Source: Benzoatithermus flavus (GTDB taxonomy: Bacteria > Pseudomonadota > Alphaproteobacteria > Geminicoccales > Geminicoccaceae). From it: a stretch of DNA of 64,000 nt. The DNA lies in NCBI RefSeq assembly GCF_037908215.1, contig NZ_JBBLZC010000003.1, positions 1-64,000 of the forward strand, written 5' to 3'. Below, in pieces: positions 43,108-50,968 of this stretch (within the stretch, counting starts at the first letter, position 1; each line of letters begins with the position of its first letter). Below the pieces are notes generated by a model. The model saw only the letters and a list, made by a program, of their open reading frames with translations, was not told where the DNA came from and did no database searches. A program made the position numbers and the translations under genes.

Positions 43108-43707
43108 TCAATCCCATTGCCCGACCTCGACCCTGATCGGCACGTTCAGCTCGACGAAGCGAGCCTGCAGGAGCGAGATCGTGAGCTGATTCCTGGCCTC
43201 GACCCATTGGTCGCTGCTGCACGGGTGATACCCGTACTCGATGAAATCGAGTTCGCCGGGACCCGCACCATGCCGTTCGAGCCAGGGGCCGATCTCCAGC
43301 TCCTGGAGCAGGCGAAAGGCCCTGGCGCAGGGGCTCCACCGCAGATCCCACATCATGAGCCATGTTCTCTCGTTCATGGGCCGGTCGAGGTCGTGGGCGG
43401 TCAGCCGCCACTCCTGCCGGATGTAGCGGAAGTCCGACAGCTTGGTCATGTCGCGGCCCTGGCGGCGGAAGAACTCGCGCCAGGTGATCGTATAGGACGG
43501 CTCGTACTCGAAAGGCCCGAGCGTCAGTATCCAGCCGTTGCCCATCTCGGGGATAGGAGGATAGGCGAACAGCGTCTCCTCGGCCTTCGCCGGTGCCACC
43601 AGCAGCGGGCCGCGTCGGGCGCGGATGTGCGCCTTGGCGCGGCCGACGAACGCGCTCGTGATCAGGCCGCCCATGCCGATCAGGAACCCGCGTCGCTTGA
43701 GGTCCAT
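43108..43707 (-). CDS. Tat-exported protein of unknown function
   Basis: The 199-residue protein begins MDLKRRGFLIGMGGLITSAF. The RRGFLIG motif and hydrophobic stretch are a twin-arginine signal, so the folded protein would be exported. The mature part is rich in Trp, Tyr and Arg (GNGWILTLGPFEYEPSYTIT, TWLMMWDLRWSPCARAFRLL). It ends in VELNVPIRVEVGQWD. No family is recognised. The start at 43707 has AAGGAG at ideal spacing. It lies 32 bp after metK on the same strand and immediately before the DUF499 truncation point. It may be a cargo gene of the island or an older resident. Confidence 0.65.
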   Translation of the reverse strand: MDLKRRGFLIGMGGLITSAFVGRAKAHIRARRGPLLVAPAKAEETLFAYPPIPEMGNGWILTLGPFEYEPSYTITWREFFRRQGRDMTKLSDFRYIRQEWRLTAHDLDRPMNERTWLMMWDLRWSPCARAFRLLQELEIGPWLERHGAGPGELDFIEYGYHPCSSDQWVEARNQLTISLLQARFVELNVPIRVEVGQWD

Positions 43708-43739
43708 GTTCTTTCTCCTTGTCGTGTCTGCAGGACTGG

Positions 43740-44891
43740 TCAGCCCGCCAAGGCCTCGTTCTCCCAGGGCATGTCGGCGCGCCCGAAATGCCCGAAGGTA
43801 GCCGTCTTGCGGTAGATCGGGCGGCCCAGCCTGAGGCGCTGGATGATCGAAGCCGTCCGCAGCAGCGCCGGAGCGTTGGGCACGGCCTCGGCCAGAAGTT
43901 CGCCGTCTGGCAGCCGGCCGGTGCCGAAGGTCTCGACGCCGATCGCCACTGGCTCCGCCCTGCCGATCGCATACGCGACCCGCACCTCGCACGCCCTGGC
44001 CCAGCCCGCGGCGACGAGGTGCTTCGCGAGCTGCCGTGCGCCATAGGCCGCCGAGCGATCGACCTTGGTCGGGTCCTTGCCCGAGAACGCGCCACCGCCG
44101 TGCCGGGCGTAGCCGCCATAGGTGTCGACGATGATCTTGCGGCCGGTAAGGCCGGCGTCGGCCACCGGCCCGCCGAGGACGAACGAGCCCGCCGGGTTGA
44201 TCAGGAGCCGCATCGGCCCCGGCAGCCCCTCGGGCAACACGGGGAGGATGATCCGCTCCTCGACCAGGCGGCGCAGCCTGCCCAGGCCCAGCCCGGCCAC
44301 GTGCTGGGTCGAGAGCGCGACGGTGTCGATCGCCACCGGCCGGCCCTCTTCGTAGCGTACCGTGACCTGCGCCTTGGCGTCGGGCCCGAGAACGGCACCT
44401 TCCTCGGTCAGGCGCACCGTGCGCTGCCGGCGCATGAGCGCCTGGGCGAGGCTGATCGGCAGCGGCATCAGCTCCGGCGTCTCGTCGCAGGCAAAGCCGT
44501 ACATCAGCCCCTGGTCACCCGCGCCGGTGTCCGCGCCGTCCACACCCTGGGCGATCTCGGGCGACTGGCGGGTGAGCGCCGTCAGGACCTGGAGTCCGTC
44601 GAGGTCGAGGCCCCAGCGCCCGTCGCCGTGGCCGATGTCGCGCAGGACCTCGCGGGCCAGCGCTATAGGATCGATCGTGGCGTTCGTGGTGATCTCGCCG
44701 ACGATGGCGAGCAGGCTGCCCTTGATCGCGCACTCGACCGCGACCCGGCTCTGCGGGTCCTCGGCGAGGCAGGCGTCGAGGATGGCATCACTGATCTGGT
44801 CGCAGATTTTGTCGGGGTGGCCGTCCGAGACCGCCTCGGCCGTCATGAGCCCGTCCACGGCCCAGCGGCCGTGCTCGACAGATGCGGACAT
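43740..44891 (-). CDS. metK: S-adenosylmethionine synthetase
   Basis: The 383-residue enzyme makes SAM from ATP and methionine. Motifs are EAVSDGHPDKICDQISDAIL near residue 20, the GAGDQGLMYGFACDET signature near 118, the P-loop GGGAFSGKDPTKVDRSAAYG near 255, and the usual C-terminal IIQRLRLGRPIYRKTATFGH. Length and order are normal. The ATG at 44891 lies only 1 bp after the T run of an intrinsic hairpin, which means translation or transcription is controlled in the leader. SAM supply is also the methyl donor for the neighbouring DUF1156 methyltransferase, though that proximity may be chance. Confidence 0.96.
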   Translation of the reverse strand: MSASVEHGRWAVDGLMTAEAVSDGHPDKICDQISDAILDACLAEDPQSRVAVECAIKGSLLAIVGEITTNATIDPIALAREVLRDIGHGDGRWGLDLDGLQVLTALTRQSPEIAQGVDGADTGAGDQGLMYGFACDETPELMPLPISLAQALMRRQRTVRLTEEGAVLGPDAKAQVTVRYEEGRPVAIDTVALSTQHVAGLGLGRLRRLVEERIILPVLPEGLPGPMRLLINPAGSFVLGGPVADAGLTGRKIIVDTYGGYARHGGGAFSGKDPTKVDRSAAYGARQLAKHLVAAGWARACEVRVAYAIGRAEPVAIGVETFGTGRLPDGELLAEAVPNAPALLRTASIIQRLRLGRPIYRKTATFGHFGRADMPWENEALAG

Positions 44892-44892
44892 G

Positions 44893-44925
44893 AAAAAACC
44901 CTCCTTCGGCTCGCACCGAGGAGGG
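44893..44925 (-). terminator. Intrinsic terminator hairpin directly before the metK start
   Basis: On the minus strand ccctcc (44925-44920) and tcgg pair with ccga and ggaggg (44904-44899), giving a ~10-bp stem with one bulged base. Six T residues (44898-44893) follow at once. The metK ATG is at 44891, so transcripts that form this hairpin end before the gene. This is an attenuator position. Confidence 0.8.
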
Positions 44926-45028
44926 CTGACGCGTGGTGCAGGTCCCGCTTGGTTGCCGGTTCCGGCCACATCCCGCTTGCGCGGCTCCACCTTGCCTGGG
45001 ACGGGCAGGTTGGCGAGGGCGTCAGCCC
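44926..45028 (-). promoter_or_regulatory. Structured metK leader, candidate SAM-sensing RNA
   Basis: A 9-bp closing stem joins gggctgacg (minus strand, from 45028) to cgtcagccc (ending at 44923). It encloses small hairpins: ccgc-gcaa-gcgg, gccgg-aa-ccggc and a cctgcc...ggcaagg stem. The core contains aaggtggag and ccggcaacc blocks reminiscent of S-box (SAM-I family) consensus. The 3' strand of the closing stem overlaps the 5' arm of the terminator by 3 nt, so the two structures compete. The arrangement before metK points to a SAM-responsive riboswitch. The class is unresolved. Confidence 0.6.
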
Positions 45029-45182
45029 AACTCTTGATGCTGCAGAGAGGATGCTCGATCACGCCGTTTCCGTCAAGAGCCGGCCCGAGGCCAGGAGCAT
45101 ACCCGGATGGCGATGCCCGGCGTGTCATCCGGCGGCGCTGGACGAGGCAGGTCATGCGAGGGGCGCCGGGCAGGAGGATCAA

Positions 45183-45500
45183 TGAGGAAGCTCCTGAACG
45201 CCCGGCTTGGCCGCGCCGCCGGAGCTTAGGGTCTGGCAGAGGCTGGCGAGGTCTGTCGCAAGCGGTCGATCTCCGCCGCTCGGGAGTGTACCAGGGCTTC
45301 GAGCCGGCGCTCCCTGGAGGACGGCTAGCCGCAGTTCCCGAGGCATCCTACGGGCTCTGGCGCACGTTCCGGCGTAGCTCGCTGCGGGTCTCGAAGAACT
45401 GCTCCGGGTCCCGCCAGTACGGCCGGAGCCGCGCCACGCGCCATGCCACGGCCTACGGCGCTTCCGCGGCGCTGGCCGCCGACGGCCTCACGGGCGGCGC
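45183..45500 (-). pseudogene. Phage-like coding scraps
   Basis: Minus-strand frames contain RVARLRPYWRDPEQFFETRS and ELRRNVRQSP, followed by a stop, and further on RERRLEALVHSRAAEIDRLR with a stop. These are compact charged helices of the sort seen in small phage genes. An ATG overlaps the stop of the 158-residue gene at 45501 (ATGA), showing they once formed a tightly packed operon. Each piece is short and in a different frame, so I regard the segment as decayed. Confidence 0.35.
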
Positions 45501-45977
45501 TCATTGCACCGCCTCCCGCACCGGCACCCTCAGCTGGCGGCAGAAGCGGATGAGCTCGGCACGGGCCATGCCCGGCTGCAGCTTAGGCAGCCGAGCCATC
45601 GTGCCGCCTTCCACCACTACGAACTGGCCGCCGGCCATCTCGACCCACTGCTGCAGCCGTGCCAGGCGTTCTTCGTGCGAACGGCACGCCGGGAACCCCG
45701 ACGCCCACCAACGGTCGTCCGTCCATGGAGCGGCAAAAGCCGCCGCCGCCCGGCGGCGGAAGGCCGCGAAGACCCTCAGTAGCTCGCATAAGGCCACCAC
45801 GCTGGAGAGAGGGCTGCCGGCGGCGGCGGACAGGAGGGCCGTTGCATCGGGGGCAGGGCGCAGAAGGACCGCCCAGCCAGCGCAGCGGCGCTGCCGGGCA
45901 GCAGCGGCGGCTTGCAGGCCGAGCAGCGCCAGCCCCTTCCAGGGGGGGCGATGGAAGGAGCGCCCATTGCAGGACAT
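45501..45977 (-). CDS. Hypothetical protein of phage-like context
   Basis: The open frame encodes 158 residues. The C-terminal 90 are convincingly protein-like: ELLRVFAAFRRRAAAAFAAP, WTDDRWWASGFPACRSHEER, LARLQQWVEMAGGQFVVVEG and MARAELIRFCRQLRVPVREA. The first 60 residues are low-complexity and may be out of the natural frame, so the true start could be internal. The stop overlaps a downstream start (ATGA). No family is recognised. Neighbouring scraps and a truncated IS256 transposase indicate a mobile-DNA context. Confidence 0.45.
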   Translation of the reverse strand: MSCNGRSFHRPPWKGLALLGLQAAAAARQRRCAGWAVLLRPAPDATALLSAAAGSPLSSVVALCELLRVFAAFRRRAAAAFAAPWTDDRWWASGFPACRSHEERLARLQQWVEMAGGQFVVVEGGTMARLPKLQPGMARAELIRFCRQLRVPVREAVQ

Positions 45978-46161
45978 GCAGGGTGCGCAGGGGTCGCCGG
46001 CATGGTCGAGAGGAACCCCTCCGCCGCTCTCCGCAAGGGTACGTGCTACCCGTGCTACCTGGCATGGCCGGTGTTTGTGCGGCTTTAGAGGCCGAGGCGG
46101 TCACCGCCGGTCTTCGGTGTAGGATCGAGTTGCTGAGGCACGAACCTGCACGGAGACGACG

Positions 46162-46431
46162 ATGACCACCGACAGAATGACCCTTCTCGCGCTGATCGAG
46201 AAGCGGGCCGATGGCGACCTGGTCCGCGAACTGCTGGCCTACGCCGCCGAGCGGCTGATGGCGGCCGAGGTTGAGAGCTCGTGTGGCGCCGGCCATGGCG
46301 AGCGCCGCCTCGACCGCACCAACCAGCGCAACGGCTACCGCGAGCGGCCCTGGGACACCCGCGCCGGCCGGATCGAGCTCAAGATCCCCAAGCTCCGCAA
46401 GGGCTCGTACTTCCCAGCCTTTCTCGGTTGA
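46162..46431 (+). pseudogene. IS256-family transposase, N-terminal 90 residues only
   Basis: The frame reads MTTDRMTLLALIEKRADGDL, VRELLAYAAERLMAAEVESS and RTNQRNGYRERPWDTRAGRI, then ELKIPKLRKGSYFPAFL and a stop. This is the exact N-terminus of a Mutator/IS256-type transposase (normally ~400 residues). The DDE catalytic domain should follow but is absent. After FPAFL the sequence changes to a phage-like gene fragment. A deletion or recombination removed the rest of the element. Confidence 0.9.
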
Positions 46432-46436
46432 CGGCG

Positions 46437-46633
46437 CCGCCGTCGACCGGCGCACGACGGAGCGGGCCTTGCGGCAGGGCGATGTCGGGCTGATCCGCGT
46501 CGCGGAGGCCGGCATGGAGACGTTGTGCGTCGTCACCAGCCGCGGCCTCGCCGCCAAGACCGCGCGCGGCGTCGCGTACCTGCCGCGGACGCTCCTGGTG
46601 ACGAGCTGGCCCGTCGGAGAAGACCATGGGTAA
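46437..46633 (+). pseudogene. N-truncated phage-like protein fragment
   Basis: The frame running into 46633 reads AAVDRRTTERALRQGDVGLI, RVAEAGMETLCVVTSRGLAA, then KTARGVAYLPRTLLVTSWPV and GEDHG, followed by a stop. There is no start codon in a sensible position, because the frame emerges from the transposase junction near 46430. It has the look of a virion or tail-assembly accessory protein but cannot be assigned. The next small frame overlaps its end. Confidence 0.4.
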
Positions 46634-46751
46634 GGTCGGCCCCCAGATCGCGATCGGCGCGGCCCTGGTCGGGGCGTCGTTCCTGCTGCCGAAGGCGCCC
46701 GGACCATTGAATTCGGGCGCGGGCACCCGACATGTGCCCTATACCTCATGA
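46626..46751 (+). CDS. 41-residue hydrophobic peptide, phage-like
   Basis: From the ATG at 46626 the frame encodes MGKVGPQIAIGAALVGASFL and then LPKAPGPLNSGAGTRHVPYT S. This is a single hydrophobic segment with a short tail, similar in style to small phage tail or holin-like proteins. It overlaps the preceding fragment by 8 bp and the ATG of the helicase gene by 4 bp. It may be the first part of a longer phage gene that recombination fused to the helicase upstream region. Confidence 0.35.
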   Translation: MGKVGPQIAIGAALVGASFLLPKAPGPLNSGAGTRHVPYTS

Positions 46752-49099
46752 TCCCGATGACTCCCGAACAAACCCGAAGCCTTCTCCGCGCAGCGAGGCG
46801 CCATGCCTCCTTGCACGGCATCGTCGCCACGCCCGCCGACTGGCGCGCCCTCGCCGAGCGGATCGGCCGGGACGGCCTCGCCGACAAGCTCTCGGTCCGT
46901 GCAGCGGTCGAGCGGCTCGGTCCGCCGCGCACGGCCTTTCTCGATCGCCTGCTCGCGGGCGATCCCGCCCTGGCACGGCGCACGCCGGCCGAGCTGTGGG
47001 ACGAGCTGAAGCACCTCCCCGAGCGCTTCGACCTGCCGCGGCGCGACCGTCCGGCCCAGGTCCGGCGCGTCCTTTCGGCCTACGCCCGGCATCACGGCTT
47101 TTCCGGGATCGGGCCGCTGGCCGAGGCGGCGCTCGCCCACGCTGCCGACGAGCGGGCAGGGCGCGCTGCGGCACGGCGCCAGCGTGCCGAGGTGCCTGCC
47201 CCTGCGGCCGTGCCGCAGCTCGTGGATGCGATCTGGCTCGCGCAGCGCGTCGGCGCCGATGTCGGTCAGGTGCTCGCGATTCTCAGGCGCTGCGGCGTCG
47301 AGCGCGATGCCAGCCTCACCCGCCGGCTGCCGGGGCGCGCGCAGCGCATCCCGGCGTTCCGGGAGGAGCGCGTGCGCGAGATCGAGGCCCTGCTCCGGCG
47401 CGAGCTCGCGGCCGATCGCGCCCGGATCGAGGCGGCACGCCGCGAGGAGGAGCGCCGACGCGAGCAGCAGCGGCACGAGCGCGCGGCGCGGGCGGCGCGG
47501 CTGCGCGCCGCGAGCGGCCTCGGCGACTATCCCGCCCTGTTCCCGGAAGCCCGCTCGCTCGGCCGCCGCTGGATCGCCTTTCTCGGCCCCACCAACAGCG
47601 GCAAGACCTATGCCGCCATGCAGGCGCTCATGACGGCCCGCACCGGCGTCTATCTGGCGCCGCTCCGGCTGCTCGCGCTCGAGGGCTACGAGATCCTGCA
47701 GGAAGGCGGAATGAAGGCCGCCATGCTCACGGGCGAGGAGACCCTGGGCGATCTCGACGCCGCGACCCACGTCGCCTCCACGATCGAGATGCTGAGCACG
47801 CGCCGCGTGGTCGACGCCGCCGTGATCGACGAGGTCCAGATGCTGGGCGATCCCCAGCGCGGCCATGCCTGGACCCAGGCCCTGGTCGGGGCTCCGGCGC
47901 GCACGCTCCTGATCTGCGGCTCGCCCGCGGCCGAGCCGGCGCTGCGCCGCCTCTCGGCGCTCTTGGGCGAGCCGCTCGAGATCCGCCGCTTCCAGCGCAA
48001 GGCGCCGCTCGAGCTCCTGTCCCGGCCGGTCCATATCGGAGCCCTTCGGGAGGGCGATGCGGTCGTGGTGTTCAGCCGCCGTCAGGCGCACGATCTGCGC
48101 CAGGCTCTGGGCCGGCAGGGGCGGCGCACCGCCATGATCTACGGCTCCTTGAGCCCGCAGGTGCGGCGGACCGAGGCCGCGCGCTTCAACAGCGGCGAGG
48201 CCGAGATCCTGATCGCGACCGATGCGATCGGGATGGGGCTCAACCTCAACATCCGCCGCATCCTGTTCGGGGCGCTGAAGAAGTTCACCGGCACCACGGC
48301 CGGCTGGCTCGAGCCCGAGGCGATGCGCCAGATCGCGGGCCGGGCGGGGCGCTACGGCAAGCACGAGGTGGGCGAGGTCGGGGTGCTCTTGGGTGTCGAG
48401 GGCTTCGACCGCCTCGCCACCGCGCTGCGCCAGGCACCGGCGCCGCTCGATCCGCCGAGCTTCCGCTTCTTCCCGCCGGCCGAGGCCACGACCGCCGTGG
48501 CCGAGGGGCTGGGTGTCGACCGGCTGCTGCCGACCCTCGACTACATCGCGGGCTCGGTGGCGCGCCGCGGCGAGTTCGTGCTGCGGCTCGAGGACGAGCA
48601 GCGGGAGCTCGCCGGGCTGGTCGACCTCTGGGCGCGACGGCTGCCGCTGGAGCAGCGCCACCGCCTGCTCGGCTCGCCCATTCCGCTCGCGATCGGCCGT
48701 GTCGTGGACTTCGCGCAGTCGGCGATCGAGGCCCTGGCGCAGGGCCGCGAGCGCAGCCTCGAGCCCGAGCTCGAGGAGGTGCACCGGCTGCACGGCTACG
48801 GCCGGCTGCAGGGCCTCGAGGATCTCGCGCGCATCGCGACGCTGGCCCGCTGGCTGGGCCGCCGCTGGCCGGGCACGCTCGACCTTCAGCTCGCCGACGC
48901 GCTCGCCGAGGAGGCCGACCGCAAGATCGCCGCGGCACTCGCGAGCCGCCCGCGCGAGCGGCAGGTCGTGGGCCCGGAGCGGCACCGGCCGGCGAAGGGA
49001 AAGGGACGGGGCCACGGCAAGCGGCGCCTCGCCCGTACGGGCGGAGCGCGCGAGCGGCAGGAAGCGATGAAGCGCGACGCCGGGCGTCGGCATCTCTGA
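46748..49099 (+). CDS. SUV3-like DExH RNA/DNA helicase
   Basis: The protein of 780-783 residues has a ~250-residue arginine/alanine-rich N-terminal region ending in a charged coiled coil (ERVREIEALLRRELAADRAR ... RREEERRREQQRHERAARAA). The helicase core follows: IAFLGPTNSGKTYAAMQAL (Walker A) near residue 280, AAVIDEVQMLGDPQRGHAW (DExH-type box DEVQ), EILIATDAIGMGLNLNIRR and MRQIAGRAGRYGKHEVG. That motif set identifies the mitochondrial SUV3 group, common in alphaproteobacteria. The C-terminus is basic (KGKGRGHGKRRLARTGG). A second ATG at 46757 may be the real start. It probably acts in RNA turnover or RNA unwinding. Confidence 0.88.
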   Translation: MIPMTPEQTRSLLRAARRHASLHGIVATPADWRALAERIGRDGLADKLSVRAAVERLGPPRTAFLDRLLAGDPALARRTPAELWDELKHLPERFDLPRRDRPAQVRRVLSAYARHHGFSGIGPLAEAALAHAADERAGRAAARRQRAEVPAPAAVPQLVDAIWLAQRVGADVGQVLAILRRCGVERDASLTRRLPGRAQRIPAFREERVREIEALLRRELAADRARIEAARREEERRREQQRHERAARAARLRAASGLGDYPALFPEARSLGRRWIAFLGPTNSGKTYAAMQALMTARTGVYLAPLRLLALEGYEILQEGGMKAAMLTGEETLGDLDAATHVASTIEMLSTRRVVDAAVIDEVQMLGDPQRGHAWTQALVGAPARTLLICGSPAAEPALRRLSALLGEPLEIRRFQRKAPLELLSRPVHIGALREGDAVVVFSRRQAHDLRQALGRQGRRTAMIYGSLSPQVRRTEAARFNSGEAEILIATDAIGMGLNLNIRRILFGALKKFTGTTAGWLEPEAMRQIAGRAGRYGKHEVGEVGVLLGVEGFDRLATALRQAPAPLDPPSFRFFPPAEATTAVAEGLGVDRLLPTLDYIAGSVARRGEFVLRLEDEQRELAGLVDLWARRLPLEQRHRLLGSPIPLAIGRVVDFAQSAIEALAQGRERSLEPELEEVHRLHGYGRLQGLEDLARIATLARWLGRRWPGTLDLQLADALAEEADRKIAAALASRPRERQVVGPERHRPAKGKGRGHGKRRLARTGGARERQEAMKRDAGRRHL

Positions 49100-49411
49100 A
49101 TGTGGCCGCTTTGTGCATACCTGAGTGGTGCTTTCTCCCCATGACGTAGGCGGGTGTGGCTCGACGGCCATGCAAGGTCCGGGGAGAGGGCGCCGTAATC
49201 GTGTGATGATGACAACTCAACCGGCATAATCGACACCAAGTCCAGGTCATCGCCGGTTAGCTTCCGATGCATCCTGGGTTATAGGAAAGCCCTTGGACCG
49301 CGGAGGTCCTCGTCCGGAGGGCGGACCGGCCATGAAAGGCCGTTCATGCTTGCCATGGTACGACGGGTCCGCCCTTCGCTCACGCACGACGGCTCGCGCC
49401 GAGGGAGTTCC
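49100..49411. other. Intergenic region upstream of the RodZ-like gene
   Basis: No coding frame is supported. The sequence has a small imperfect hairpin region (ggaccgcggaggtcc, 49293-49307, and ggtccgccc-type repeats to ~49380), and an AT-leaning patch at 49190-49290 that could hold the promoter of the downstream gene. I see no RNA gene. Confidence 0.4.
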
Positions 49412-50857
49412 ATGCTCGAGACCAACCCACCTTCACCGGCGGACCAGCCGATCCGGATCGAGGAAGCGGGGCAGGAGATCCCCCGCCTGTTGCAGCGAAC
49501 GCGGCTCGCACGGGGCGAGGATCTCGCCGAGATCGCGCGCGTGCTGCGGATTCGCGAAGCCTATCTCGCGGCCCTGGAGCAAGGCCAGTTCGAGCTGATC
49601 GTGGGCCGCCCCTATCTCCTGGGATTCTTGCGCAGCTACGCCAGCCATCTCGGTCTCGACGGCGAGGAGCTGGCCGGAACGCTCAAGGCCTGGCTCGATC
49701 GGAACGATCCGCCGCCCGCGGCCGACGAACGCAAGCCCGCCACGAGCCCGGGACGGGTGATGGCGCTGTCGGCCGCGGGCGCGCTCCTGCTCGTCGCCGC
49801 GGTCTATGTCGGCAGCCAAGGCATCCTCTCCGGCGGGGAGCAGCTCCCCGGAACCGAGTCCGCCCGAACACCGGCCGATGTGGCGGGGACAGCGCCAGCA
49901 CCGGCCGAGCCGCCGATGGCGGCGGGGGGAACGACCCGGCCCGGCGCGGCGGAGCAGCCGCCCTCGGATGAGAACGTCGCCGCCGCCCCGGTACCGGCGA
50001 GCTCTGCGGAGCCGGCGTCTCCCGCCGCGGAAGCGACGGGTCCCGACCCGGCCGGGCCGGCGACCGGCACCGCCATGGCATCCGGCGAATCGACGGCTAC
50101 GGGCCAAGCCGGCGCGGCACCTCCGGAAGCTGCGCCGCCTTCGCGGCCGCCGGCGAGCGCGGACGTGGCCGCCACCTCCGACGGTGCGCAGCAGGAGGCG
50201 GCGCCCGAGCCTCCGTCCGGCATCGCCGCGAGCGAGCCCGCTACGCCTCCGGCCGCCCCGGGCGAGCCGCCGCCGGCCAGCGACAGCATCGCGGCGGCCC
50301 CTCCGTCCATGCCGCCAGCAGCCGACGTCACGCCTACCCCTTCGGCTGCTCCGCCGGCGGCCGACATGGCGGCGGCTCCTTCGGCCACCCCGCCGGCGAC
50401 CGACGCAACGCCGGCTCCGGCGAGCGTCGAGCCGGCAGCCGCACCGACCGAACCTCCGCCGCCGGCGGAGACGACCACGGCCGCCGCGACGGCGGCGCCG
50501 GAGAAGGCCCCGGCCTTGCCGTCGGACAGCGGCCAGGCGGCGGCTCCCTCGTCCACGCCGCCATCGGCCACGGCGACGCCCGCGCCGCCGACGCCGGCAC
50601 CGCGGGGCGGCCAGTTCGCGCTCCACCTCGCTTCCGTGCGCGATCCGGCCGTCGTGGCCGGAGAGTGGCAGCGGGTCGTCAAGCATCACCCGAGCCTCGC
50701 CGGCCTCGAGCCGCTGCCGCCCATGGCGGTGAGCATTCCCGGCAAGGGCACGTACTACCGCGTCGTCGCCGGCTCGTTCGCGACCAGGGCCGAGGCGCGG
50801 GCGGAGTGCGAGCGGCTCCGTGCCGAGAACCAGTACTGCATGGTCGTGACGCCCTGA
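49412..50857 (+). CDS. RodZ-like HTH membrane protein with long Ala/Pro/Thr linker and C-terminal SPOR-like domain
   Basis: The 481-residue protein starts MLETNPPSPADQPIRIEEAG. A RodZ-type helix-turn-helix (IPRLLQRTRLARGEDLAEIA, LRIREAYLAALEQGQFELIV, PYLLGFLRSYASHLGLDGEE) occupies about residues 22-95. One membrane helix follows (VMALSAAGALLLVAAVYVGS, ~115-135). A ~250-residue Ala/Pro/Thr/Glu-rich stretch then spans the periplasm. The end (FALHLASVRDPAVVAGEWQR ... YYRVVAGSFATRAEARAECE) has the repeat pattern of a SPOR peptidoglycan-binding domain. RodZ normally ends in a DUF4115 beta domain. The design suggests a link between the cytoplasmic shape or division machinery and denuded septal glycan. 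The start at 49412 is chosen over upstream ATGs for family length. Confidence 0.8.
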   Translation: MLETNPPSPADQPIRIEEAGQEIPRLLQRTRLARGEDLAEIARVLRIREAYLAALEQGQFELIVGRPYLLGFLRSYASHLGLDGEELAGTLKAWLDRNDPPPAADERKPATSPGRVMALSAAGALLLVAAVYVGSQGILSGGEQLPGTESARTPADVAGTAPAPAEPPMAAGGTTRPGAAEQPPSDENVAAAPVPASSAEPASPAAEATGPDPAGPATGTAMASGESTATGQAGAAPPEAAPPSRPPASADVAATSDGAQQEAAPEPPSGIAASEPATPPAAPGEPPPASDSIAAAPPSMPPAADVTPTPSAAPPAADMAAAPSATPPATDATPAPASVEPAAAPTEPPPPAETTTAAATAAPEKAPALPSDSGQAAAPSSTPPSATATPAPPTPAPRGGQFALHLASVRDPAVVAGEWQRVVKHHPSLAGLEPLPPMAVSIPGKGTYYRVVAGSFATRAEARAECERLRAENQYCMVVTP

Positions 50858-50968
50858 GGCCGATCCGGCGCGGGCGGGCACGGCCGGTGCCGCCTGTGCC
50901 GGGCGCCCGGCGAGCCGGACCCGATGCGCGGCCTTGCCGTGGGCCTGCCCCGCGCCCAGATCTGCGCC

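Noticed and set aside
42980..46760. Second copy of the tRNA-Asn tail as an attachment site
   Set aside because: No stretch resembling ttcgaatccaaccgccgg was found by eye at either candidate far border.
49900..50600. Repeat-rich Ala/Pro/Thr region as a possible tandem-repeat element
   Set aside because: The repetition is amino-acid low complexity of a periplasmic linker. No exact DNA unit recurs in register.
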